Positions 18,407-25,772 of a DNA stretch of 64,000 bases are shown piece after piece (within the stretch, counting starts at the first letter, position 1; every line of letters begins with the position of its first letter). Source of the stretch: an uncultured Thiotrichales bacterium. Lineage in GTDB: Bacteria; Pseudomonadota; Gammaproteobacteria; Francisellales; CACEW01. The DNA is taken from positions 1-64,000 of the forward strand of contig CAIQBE010000006.1 of the NCBI GenBank assembly GCA_903870015.1. The letters are read 5' to 3'. The notes under the pieces were generated by a model. It was not told the origin of the DNA and made no database searches. It was given only the letters and a program-made list of their open reading frames with translations. Both the position numbers and the translations under genes were made by a program.

Positions 18407-19300
18407 TCAAGTGGGCCCAACAGATGGCAAAGGTGGCGCCGAGGGGCCACCTTGGCCTTGGCTTTGCAACGGCGTCGATGGGCCGCTTTTTGGTGCCCCA
18501 ACAACCTCGACTTGAAGAGGTGATTTAACCTGAGGATTCGCGGTCAGTTTAGATGCAGTCGTAGGTATCTCAGGACCATAGGTGGCCTCTGTATAGCCCT
18601 TGGTCTCAGCAATTTGTGCCGCGCGCATTGCAATTTTATCAACAACCTCTTTAGGAGCCGGCACTCTCTGATTAGTCTGAGGGTCAATACTATAAATTTT
18701 TACCGCCGCGCCCTCACGCCCATCACGGCCAAAGAACGTTTTCGGAGCTCCCTGAGTCTCTTCCATAAAATATTTAGGGTTATTTGGACCATTAAGTTCA
18801 TTAAGCGCTTGTTGAATAGAACCCTTATGGGAGTCCAAAGCAACCCCAGACATCAAAGCTTTGATCAGCCCGATAAGAATAAGCCAAGCCTTCAAATTTT
18901 TATCCTGAACATCATTATTTATATAACCCTCTAAATCGGCACTCCACTTGGAAGTAATAGGTTTAATTACCCCACCCTCAAGCGTTTGCATATGAACATT
19001 ATTACCAAACTTTTGCCTCTGAGCTTCGCTAACACTAGCCCTCAATTTGTAAGTGCGCTCAATAAAATCCTTTGCATCAGTCATGTCACTGTGATCCCAG
19101 GCATTCTTATCCTTACCAAAAAGCTTTTGCAGCTGGGGCATTCCAGACACCCCTGCCGGACCAATAAGCTTTTCAAGCATAGCCCTCGAAGACTCGAGCG
19201 ACCGGAATAATTCAGATCGATCCTGCGCATCAAGTTGAGCCCTAGTAGGGCCCGGCACTGGCTTCTCTACTGCCTGAACTCCATTCCTTGGTAACGCCAT
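18407..19300 (-). CDS. Unknown protein encoded inside the Dot/Icm block
   Basis: I do not recognise this 297-residue protein. It has an alpha-helical N-terminal half (SELFRSLESSRAMLEKLIG, then charged helices), one short hydrophobic stretch near residues 142-160 (AWLILIGLIKALMSGVAL) and a Pro/Gly/Ser-rich, probably disordered last 50 residues ending in PPLPSVGPT. There is no signal peptide. A strong AAAGGAGAGAG precedes the ATG. It lies 30 bp downstream of the 169-residue gene and 57 bp upstream of the secreted-protein gene, so the three may form one unit. A disordered C-terminus is common in Dot/Icm substrates, so an effector is possible. Confidence 0.65.
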   Translation of the reverse strand: MALPRNGVQAVEKPVPGPTRAQLDAQDRSELFRSLESSRAMLEKLIGPAGVSGMPQLQKLFGKDKNAWDHSDMTDAKDFIERTYKLRASVSEAQRQKFGNNVHMQTLEGGVIKPITSKWSADLEGYINNDVQDKNLKAWLILIGLIKALMSGVALDSHKGSIQQALNELNGPNNPKYFMEETQGAPKTFFGRDGREGAAVKIYSIDPQTNQRVPAPKEVVDKIAMRAAQIAETKGYTEATYGPEIPTTASKLTANPQVKSPLQVEVVGAPKSGPSTPLQSQGQGGPSAPPLPSVGPT

Positions 19301-19330
19301 TTTACTCTCTCCTTTTACGTAAGTTCAAAA

Positions 19331-19840
19331 TTATACATCACTACAAAAAGCCGACACGGCCGCCAACGTTTCCTCAGGACTTAAATTAGCGGATTCTAAG
19401 GCTGCAAAAACCTCTTTAGCAAAATCCACATCCTTCGCAGTCACCCCAGCCCCAGTTGCATACAAAAGCGCATCAATATTGTCCGCATTTTGATCGCGGG
19501 CCGCATCACCTTTAAACCAATCCCGTACACGCTGCAGCAAAGCCTCAAAACCTGCTTGCGGGCCATAAAAAGCCTTTGCAAAGTAAGGATAAATCTTTTG
19601 CTCCCAAAACGTGGTCGCCATACCAATAAAACCACCATTATAGCCCTTAAGGTTTGCTAAATCATCAAGCTTACCTTGGGTAAGGGATGGGAGATTATGA
19701 TAAGCTCTAAGCCGAGCTTTATACATCAGCGTGTTTTCATCCTCAAGAGAAGAAGCTGCGGCTTTTTCAGCACGTGACAAAACCGACACCCCCTCATTAT
19801 CACCTGAGGAAACTAGGGCTACACCATCTCTATTATCCAT
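19331..19840 (-). CDS. Unknown 169-residue protein downstream of icmX
   Basis: I do not recognise the family. It is a soluble, mainly helical protein of 169 residues without a signal peptide. A Ser/Glu-rich N-terminal 40 residues lead to a more ordered region with aromatic residues (TTFWEQKIYPYFAKAFYGP). A weak AAGGG lies before the ATG. A good promoter overlaps the 3' end of icmX (19867-19895), so it can be expressed separately from icmX. A decayed version of its upstream region is still visible in the icmV-dotA gap, so this junction with icmX is old. Confidence 0.6.
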   Translation of the reverse strand: MDNRDGVALVSSGDNEGVSVLSRAEKAAASSLEDENTLMYKARLRAYHNLPSLTQGKLDDLANLKGYNGGFIGMATTFWEQKIYPYFAKAFYGPQAGFEALLQRVRDWFKGDAARDQNADNIDALLYATGAGVTAKDVDFAKEVFAALESANLSPEETLAAVSAFCSDV

Positions 19841-19866
19841 AAAAACCCTTATTTTTTATCATGCAC

Positions 19867-19895
19867 ATTATACTATTTTTTTGAATTTTGCACAA
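19867..19895 (-). promoter_or_regulatory. Promoter overlapping the 3' end of icmX
   Basis: On the minus strand TTGTGC and TATAAT are spaced by 17 bases; the -10 box starts one base after the icmX stop codon. The gene starting at 19840 follows about 27 bases later. The -10 box and its flank (16 identical bases) are preserved in the icmX remnant at 25161-25176, but the -35 is not. Confidence 0.55.
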
Positions 19896-21234
19896 CCATC
19901 TGCTGAGCAATCTTTAGTAACGTGGCATTCATTTGCGCCTGACTGGCAACCAATTTTTCAAGCCTTTGATTTTCCGCATCAGATTCAGCCAATTGCGCTG
20001 TCTGTAATACCATCATCGTTTGCTGGTTTTGTAATTGAATGTAACGCATTTGATTGGATTCCGCCAACAAAATAGCGATGGTTCGCAATAACTGAGGGCT
20101 CGAAGCCGTCTGTAACTGCTGGAGCCATGTCAAAGAACCATTACTCTGCGATTGCGTCATAAAAGGCGCATTGACCGCAGATTGCAGCGTGGCCATTAAA
20201 CTATCCGAACCAGGAGTAACAGGCTTAGTCTGAGACAGAATCTGGCCAAGAACATAGCGCATTAACTCGGAAATTCCTGCCCCTCCAGGCTGCGAGGATC
20301 CAAGAGTAGTTAAAAATTGAAGATAAGCATTAATACCAGAATAACCAGAAAGAGAAGGAGCCTGAGCTTTACCACTTGCTGAAGGCGGTGACAAGGCTTG
20401 AGCCACATCATTTTGTGTCAACGGCATTAACAATAAAGATGTTCCGTAGTTAGCACGAATTTGAACAGCTCCTGTATTTGAGTCATTCAAAAGAGTGTAT
20501 ATAGCACGTTTTTGATTCGAGAGATTACTATTCATAATCACAGGCACCTGCAAAAAACTACTCAACCCTGACTGATTTAAAAGAAAAGCCTGTAAGTTTT
20601 GGGTCGTGGTAGGCACCAACTGCGCCCCCGCCCCCACTTTATTTTGATCATCTTGCTTCTTCCAGGTCACCATATTACTATTAATTGTATTTAATACTTT
20701 AAGAACACTATCACTCCCTATAACCGGAGGCTGTGAATTATTATTAGAGGGATTCAGAATAGCACCTGAACCCAACATAGGCAGAGAAGTCGCGTTAGGC
20801 ACAGCGCCTGCCCCTGAAGTAAAATGATTCTGGGAAGTAACGGGATTGGAACGCGTCAGCACTGGCACGCTATTTGGCGCACTCTTGGCAGCCGAAGGAT
20901 TGGTGGGGGCAACCGGCTTTTGTGTCGCCGGGGCAACCAACTGTGCATTTTTTGCCGTAGCAGGGGCTGCCAAAGAAGGCGCTTGCACATAAGGCGATGC
21001 CGCTGCCGCCTGGGACTGCTGTGCAACGCCAGGCTGAGACGCTTGAGGCGCTGAAACTGCCTGAGGCGTTGCGGTTGGCGTCGTTGCATTTTGCGACTGC
21101 GATGCCTGATCACCCGCTGAAGCATTTTGCTGAGTATTATTTGAAGCATTAAACACATCAAAAGGATTAAAACTCGCAAATGCATCAGTCGCCAACGACA
21201 TCATTAACAATACCAACAATTTTTTCTTAAACAT
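19873..21234 (-). CDS. icmX: Dot/Icm secretion protein IcmX
   Basis: IcmX is a periplasmic/secreted protein required for Dot/Icm-dependent pore formation. The roughly 453-residue product starts with a signal peptide (MFKKKLLVLLMMSLATDAFA). A long Gln/Ala/Pro/Ser-rich linker (about 25-145) follows, then a domain containing the NQKRAIYTLLNDSNTGAVQI-type motif and a C-terminal helical, Gln-rich region. Length and position beside dotA agree with IcmX (about 466 residues in Legionella). I use the ATG at 21234 (AGGGG five bases upstream); an earlier ATG at 21261 lacks a ribosome-binding site. The identification rests on architecture plus context, less on strict motifs. Confidence 0.75.
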   Translation of the reverse strand: MFKKKLLVLLMMSLATDAFASFNPFDVFNASNNTQQNASAGDQASQSQNATTPTATPQAVSAPQASQPGVAQQSQAAAASPYVQAPSLAAPATAKNAQLVAPATQKPVAPTNPSAAKSAPNSVPVLTRSNPVTSQNHFTSGAGAVPNATSLPMLGSGAILNPSNNNSQPPVIGSDSVLKVLNTINSNMVTWKKQDDQNKVGAGAQLVPTTTQNLQAFLLNQSGLSSFLQVPVIMNSNLSNQKRAIYTLLNDSNTGAVQIRANYGTSLLLMPLTQNDVAQALSPPSASGKAQAPSLSGYSGINAYLQFLTTLGSSQPGGAGISELMRYVLGQILSQTKPVTPGSDSLMATLQSAVNAPFMTQSQSNGSLTWLQQLQTASSPQLLRTIAILLAESNQMRYIQLQNQQTMMVLQTAQLAESDAENQRLEKLVASQAQMNATLLKIAQQMVVQNSKK

Positions 21235-21271
21235 ACACACCCCTATCTTTCGGTTATTCATCTCTAAACAC

Positions 21272-24200
21272 CTACCCCATCATGCCCATTTTTGCAATCT
21301 CCATGACCTGTGAAAACTCTTGTTGTGTAGCATCAGCCACCGCTTTACCTTCGCCAAATGTAGTATCCATTTTTTTAGCAGCCATGTCAGTCTGACCTTT
21401 GCCCTGCTGTTCTTTCGCTTGTATACCTTTTTCCATGGTTTGACCACCGGCTTGCGCTGCACCGCTCGCTGATTTATCAGTTGCCTGTGAAACACGTTGC
21501 AAATCAGCCTCACCACCTTTAGCAGCAACACCTCCAATAAACTCAACGACTTTTTCTGGGAACGAATAAATAGGAGAGAAACATTTTTCAAAAGCCATCA
21601 CCAAGAAAGTACCATAAATAAAGAGTAGCAAACACGCCATAATCCCCTGAACATTAGCTTCCGAAGAAGGCACAGCATTTAAGATACCCGCAGCAACGAT
21701 ATGGAAACCTTGGGCTGAGAACGTGATCAGCACATAGGTCAACATAATACCCGTCATAAGACCAATCACCATCAACACTGGTCTAAACATAACACCAATG
21801 AGCATCCTCACCGCCGGCGCTGAATGCCCCAGATATTCATTACCACCAGGATGAGCCAAGCCCAACATAATTAAAGGCCCAGCAACAACAGCCTCAAGCA
21901 CACCAATGAGCCAAGCAATCTCACCACCCCAAAATAAAACGTAGGGCATTAAAGGCACAAGAATAGCAAATTGAACCCCCGCAACGAAAAGGGAGGTCAT
22001 GATAAACATAAATAATGGCATCCACATCAACTGCACTGAAATACTCGTCATCGTCGTAGTCACCGTCAGCATAACCTGTAAGTCTGTTTGCTGCTGGTCA
22101 AGACTCGCCATCGCACCAAACATGGGCCCCAAAAGCGGAATACCACCAAGCATAGCATTAAGAGTCGAAACCGCACCCACATTCGAATTCGCAACAAGCT
22201 GATTAACATTATTAACCATACTCTGCAAAACCGAAGTATACGCTGAAAAAACAGCCTCCATACTAGTCATACAGGCCATGATCATGCTAATACCCACAGT
22301 TTGTGCTTGCTGAATTAAGCTAAACTGGGTGGCAACAAGCCCCTTACTGGTATCAACAATACCTAAATTATAAACTTGCTGCATGACAGTATTAACAGAA
22401 CTTGAGGCCGTATTATTAATGAAACCAGAGGTATTCCTATTGTTAATATTAGCCCCTATAGTACCAGCGCCGCCAATCAACTGATTGAAAATAAAGCTAA
22501 TCGATTGATTCACCGGCAAACTAGATTGCACAGGCCCCTGAGACAAAGCACCATTATATTGCAATGCATTTAACAAGGTAACTAAATAAGGATAAATCTT
22601 AATATAACCAGCATATTTATTATCCGCTGTACCATAGTGTTGCGCAATCAGTAATAAAACTGAAATAGGCCCCTGTAAAGCAGTAGGAACATTCTCAAGC
22701 TGCTGATAAAAATAAGGCGTTGCACTTGTATCAACACTACCTACAGGACCACTAGTTCCTGAAGAAGGAGCATAGGGAGCAATCAAACTACTCCAATCAG
22801 CCGCAGGGCCAACATCATTATGATTATAATGAATATCGCGCATTACCTGCTGCGAGGCACGCACTGTATCTAAAGCACAGCTGTAATAAATAACAACTTG
22901 CCCATCAGGCATGGTTTTTGTGTAAGTGCCACAGGGTGAGGTCCAACTAGCTGTATCGCCTGGAACAGCCAAAATCTTACCACTGCCATTGGTAATGTTA
23001 TCGTTGGAATATTCCATAACCTGAACACCATACTGCAAACAAAACTCCGGCGTCATGAAACTCGTCAAATCTTGACCATTAATATCAGGATTAAAAGTGG
23101 CGGTAGGACCAGGACACTGATAGTTAAGACTACTGGTCGAACCTTGAGCCCCGCTGAATTCCTGAGAAAAAACGTTCAATTCCATTTGAATGGCCTGCGC
23201 CATCCAATACATATTCTGGCTCATCGCATTATCAACAACTAAATAGGAAGTGCCTGCAATCCACCAGCTATTATTAAGATGCAAATCAAAATACTGCTGA
23301 GAATTAATATCTGCAATCCAATAATCATTTAAATTATAGCCAAGATGCCATACAGTATTACCATTAGAATCTGTGGTTGAATATTTATAAGTATTATCGG
23401 CCAAGGCTTCTTGCTGACCTTGAGGCGCCTGTGAAGCATTGCCACAGTTTGCATCAGGAGCCGATGATGACTTACAGGACGGACTAGAGCCGTTAGGATC
23501 CCCTTCAGCTGGAGCTGCCGCTAAAGCCATAGCCTGCGCATACACTTGTGCCGAACCAATAATATCCTGAATAGCGGCCTGCAGACCACAAACACTGACA
23601 CTACCAGAGGAAGTATTAGAACCATCTAAACCCATGGCACCAAACTGACTAATACCACTAGTATTAGTCGCATTTGGATCTTTCATCGTGGACAACTGAT
23701 CTACTTGAACTTGAGTATTACAACTCGTCATCAACGCCTGAGCAGAATCAGTGGTCAATAGACCCGTGCTAGCGTTACTAAACGCTGCTTTAGCCCCAGG
23801 AGTCGTGATAGCATTAGCCACAACCACCTGTAAATCAGTAATAGCATCGGTAGCGCCCTGGGCCTCGGATTGAGTTGGCCCGATATCACACATAGTACCA
23901 TCTTGAGCAGGATCACTTGGATTATCAGCACAAATGATACTAGCCACAGTAGCCTGAGAAAGACGACCGGTGTCGATAACATAAGCACCATAAACATCAG
24001 CCATACCATCTGGCGCAGCACTGCCCCAGGCAGGTGACTGAGGCATACCAGGCCCATAAGAAGTAAACCAAGGATCTGATGCACTACCATCCCCAGTCGG
24101 CGTCTGTACATTAAGACCAATAGCCGCGGAGGATGTAAAGGCAATACTCCCAGAATTTACATCTAGCGAGGGATTGCTAGCACCCGTAACAGAACTACCC

Positions 24201-24967
24201 GATAAAACATCAGAAACTGCTCTCTTACAAGACGCCTGATATGGCTCCGCTGAAAACAACCCCGAACAAACATTCACACCCGCATCCAAATCAATTTGGT
24301 TAACAACCCCAGCCGGCATAGCTGACACAGTTGTACTCCCTGAAGGTGGAGTGATCGCATACTGATGATTTGGCATCGGTATTGCTTGAGTCGCCATCGC
24401 TTGAAAATTACCATTACCCGCATTGTTAGATATCAGCCCGGATTGATCGACAATCAAAGGCACTGCAACGCTATTAAGAGCCTCTGCCAAAGCACCTTGA
24501 ATATCCGCAGTCAAAAATGTTGGGGGTGGGGGCGTGTCTTGATCATTAAAAACGTCATTAATTGCGCTTTGCCAGACCACCGTCGCCAAATTAATACCCA
24601 AAAAGATAGCATACAAAATAATATACTGGCCCATACAGTAACCACTGCTAAGAGGCACCACTAATAAAATACCAAAAACCAAACGCACTGGCGTCCAAGT
24701 ACTATCCCATTTTTTACCCAAAAATTGGCCATCCGCAGCACTATTCATGGTACCGATGAACAATAAGATTGCAAATATTAATAAACCACCACCCAATAAT
24801 AAATGATTAAAAACCTCCATCATGCGAGAGAAAATATGAGAATCGGCACCCGTAGACAAGTTAGAACCCAAAATATCATTAATGACATGATTACCTAACA
24901 CTTGCCCCAAATAAGTAACCGAGGCATCATTAGGCTGTGGCATCATAAACCCTGGAAATAGACTCAT
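21272..24967 (-). CDS. dotA: Dot/Icm integral inner-membrane protein DotA
   Basis: DotA is a polytopic inner-membrane protein essential for Dot/Icm transport; Legionella also releases it as ring-like oligomers. The 1231-residue protein (about 1048 in Legionella) has two hydrophobic segments near residues 50-135, a very large periplasmic region with scattered cysteines (about 140-870), and a cluster of membrane segments (about 880-1150). A hydrophilic Gln/Lys/Gly-rich tail of about 80 residues follows. The motif PNDASVTYLGQVLG at 12-25 matches the region that follows the signal peptide in Legionella DotA, but no signal peptide precedes it here. An in-frame TAA sits directly before the ATG. The ribosome-binding site GGAGGGGGAG lies inside a coupled leader. 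Confidence 0.93.
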   Translation of the reverse strand: MSLFPGFMMPQPNDASVTYLGQVLGNHVINDILGSNLSTGADSHIFSRMMEVFNHLLLGGGLLIFAILLFIGTMNSAADGQFLGKKWDSTWTPVRLVFGILLVVPLSSGYCMGQYIILYAIFLGINLATVVWQSAINDVFNDQDTPPPPTFLTADIQGALAEALNSVAVPLIVDQSGLISNNAGNGNFQAMATQAIPMPNHQYAITPPSGSTTVSAMPAGVVNQIDLDAGVNVCSGLFSAEPYQASCKRAVSDVLSGSSVTGASNPSLDVNSGSIAFTSSAAIGLNVQTPTGDGSASDPWFTSYGPGMPQSPAWGSAAPDGMADVYGAYVIDTGRLSQATVASIICADNPSDPAQDGTMCDIGPTQSEAQGATDAITDLQVVVANAITTPGAKAAFSNASTGLLTTDSAQALMTSCNTQVQVDQLSTMKDPNATNTSGISQFGAMGLDGSNTSSGSVSVCGLQAAIQDIIGSAQVYAQAMALAAAPAEGDPNGSSPSCKSSSAPDANCGNASQAPQGQQEALADNTYKYSTTDSNGNTVWHLGYNLNDYWIADINSQQYFDLHLNNSWWIAGTSYLVVDNAMSQNMYWMAQAIQMELNVFSQEFSGAQGSTSSLNYQCPGPTATFNPDINGQDLTSFMTPEFCLQYGVQVMEYSNDNITNGSGKILAVPGDTASWTSPCGTYTKTMPDGQVVIYYSCALDTVRASQQVMRDIHYNHNDVGPAADWSSLIAPYAPSSGTSGPVGSVDTSATPYFYQQLENVPTALQGPISVLLLIAQHYGTADNKYAGYIKIYPYLVTLLNALQYNGALSQGPVQSSLPVNQSISFIFNQLIGGAGTIGANINNRNTSGFINNTASSSVNTVMQQVYNLGIVDTSKGLVATQFSLIQQAQTVGISMIMACMTSMEAVFSAYTSVLQSMVNNVNQLVANSNVGAVSTLNAMLGGIPLLGPMFGAMASLDQQQTDLQVMLTVTTTMTSISVQLMWMPLFMFIMTSLFVAGVQFAILVPLMPYVLFWGGEIAWLIGVLEAVVAGPLIMLGLAHPGGNEYLGHSAPAVRMLIGVMFRPVLMVIGLMTGIMLTYVLITFSAQGFHIVAAGILNAVPSSEANVQGIMACLLLFIYGTFLVMAFEKCFSPIYSFPEKVVEFIGGVAAKGGEADLQRVSQATDKSASGAAQAGGQTMEKGIQAKEQQGKGQTDMAAKKMDTTFGEGKAVADATQQEFSQVMEIAKMGMMG

Positions 24968-25017
24968 TTACTCCCCCTCCGTGATAATTCTTTTTCAGTT
25001 TTTGCATCTATTATCAT
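24964..25017 (-). CDS. 17-codon leader peptide coupled to dotA
   Basis: On the minus strand an ATG at 25017, preceded by AGGGTGA at four bases, opens a 17-residue frame (MIIDAKTEKELSRRGSK). Its TGA overlaps the dotA ATG as ATGA. The dotA ribosome-binding site lies within its CGG-AGG-GGG-AGT codons. The start region lines up with that of icmL through the 55-bp repeat, so this may be the truncated relic of a duplicated icmL start now serving as a translational leader. Expression is not proven. Confidence 0.4.
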   Translation of the reverse strand: MIIDAKTEKELSRRGSK

Positions 25018-25022
25018 AATTT

Positions 25023-25077
25023 CACCCTATATTTTTTCTTATCGTATTTCAATACAATTTCCAGCACAAGTAGTTTT
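25023..25077 (-). repeat. 55-bp copy of the icmL upstream region, in front of dotA
   Basis: This is the second copy of the element at 17237-17291, gapless, with 45 of 55 positions identical by hand count. It ends eight bases before the leader ATG at 25017 and probably supplies the dotA promoter and a ribosome-binding site. Confidence 0.75.
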
Positions 25078-25134
25078 CGCTCATCGCTTTATTTAACTGC
25101 GAACAGAGGCAATAATGCTTGCCAGATACCCCTT

Positions 25135-25324
25135 AAAAATTCTTAATTTTAACCACACATATTATACTATTTTTTTAGATTTTATTAAATACTTTGGGGA
25201 CGTATCTTTAGTAACAAGCCATCAGCTTGAACGCACCCTGCAACTATTTATGTAAGCTTTTGATTTTAAGGGCCTATCTTAAAGACCCAAGCACTACCCC
25301 CCCGACAATTTCCTGGTTTTGTAA
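25135..25324 (-). pseudogene. Decayed remnant of an icmX 3' end plus downstream spacer
   Basis: The segment is collinear with the 3' end of intact icmX. The blocks at 25161, 25204 and 25256 match 19867, 19910 and 19962 at identical spacing, with 71 of 107 positions equal in a gapless hand alignment. A further block (CTGGTTTTGTAA) matches 25313 to 20023 after a net 4-base deletion. Toward lower coordinates, 25135-25160 also resembles the spacer between icmX and the next gene (19840-19866). The corresponding reading frame contains stop codons. It abuts the icmV stop at 25325. Confidence 0.75.
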
Positions 25325-25759
25325 CTAAATATCACCCTTCTTCTTTGATAATTCTTTGAGCGTCTCTTCTTTCCATTCCTTAAAAGTACAGCCCAATTTG
25401 CGTTTTTTAACCTGAATATACCAAAAATGATAACGAAAACATAACGCACTGATAAACAGACAAAATAGAAATATGATGACTGACTGTTCCCACATCATAT
25501 GTAGCAAGGCATAAAAAAAATACAAAACACCCAGCACAAAAATAGAACCAAACAAGATCACCAAATTCCTAAACTCTCGCTCCCTTTTTTCCAAAAACGC
25601 TGCTGGTACATAAAACATTTTACCCGTAGGCTCAATTTTCTGAGTATTGTAATCATAAAAGCCTTTAGCAATCTCCTTAATATCAACATAATTATTAGTT
25701 AATTCTTTAACCCCCAAAACACGCTTCACGCCGTTTTTAGTTTTTGTAAATATTTTCAT
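25325..25759 (-). CDS. icmV: Dot/Icm secretion protein IcmV
   Basis: IcmV is a small inner-membrane Dot/Icm protein encoded next to dotA in Legionella and Coxiella. The 144-residue product has an N-terminal charged region, two close hydrophobic segments (about residues 67-87 and 91-110) and the conserved C-terminal stretch FRYHFWYIQVKKRKLGCTF followed by a basic tail, which matches IcmV. It follows dotL by 13 bp. It is normally immediately upstream of dotA; here 357 bp of remnant and repeat DNA intervene. Confidence 0.88.
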   Translation of the reverse strand: MKIFTKTKNGVKRVLGVKELTNNYVDIKEIAKGFYDYNTQKIEPTGKMFYVPAAFLEKREREFRNLVILFGSIFVLGVLYFFYALLHMMWEQSVIIFLFCLFISALCFRYHFWYIQVKKRKLGCTFKEWKEETLKELSKKKGDI

Positions 25760-25772
25760 AATCTCCCCTCTT

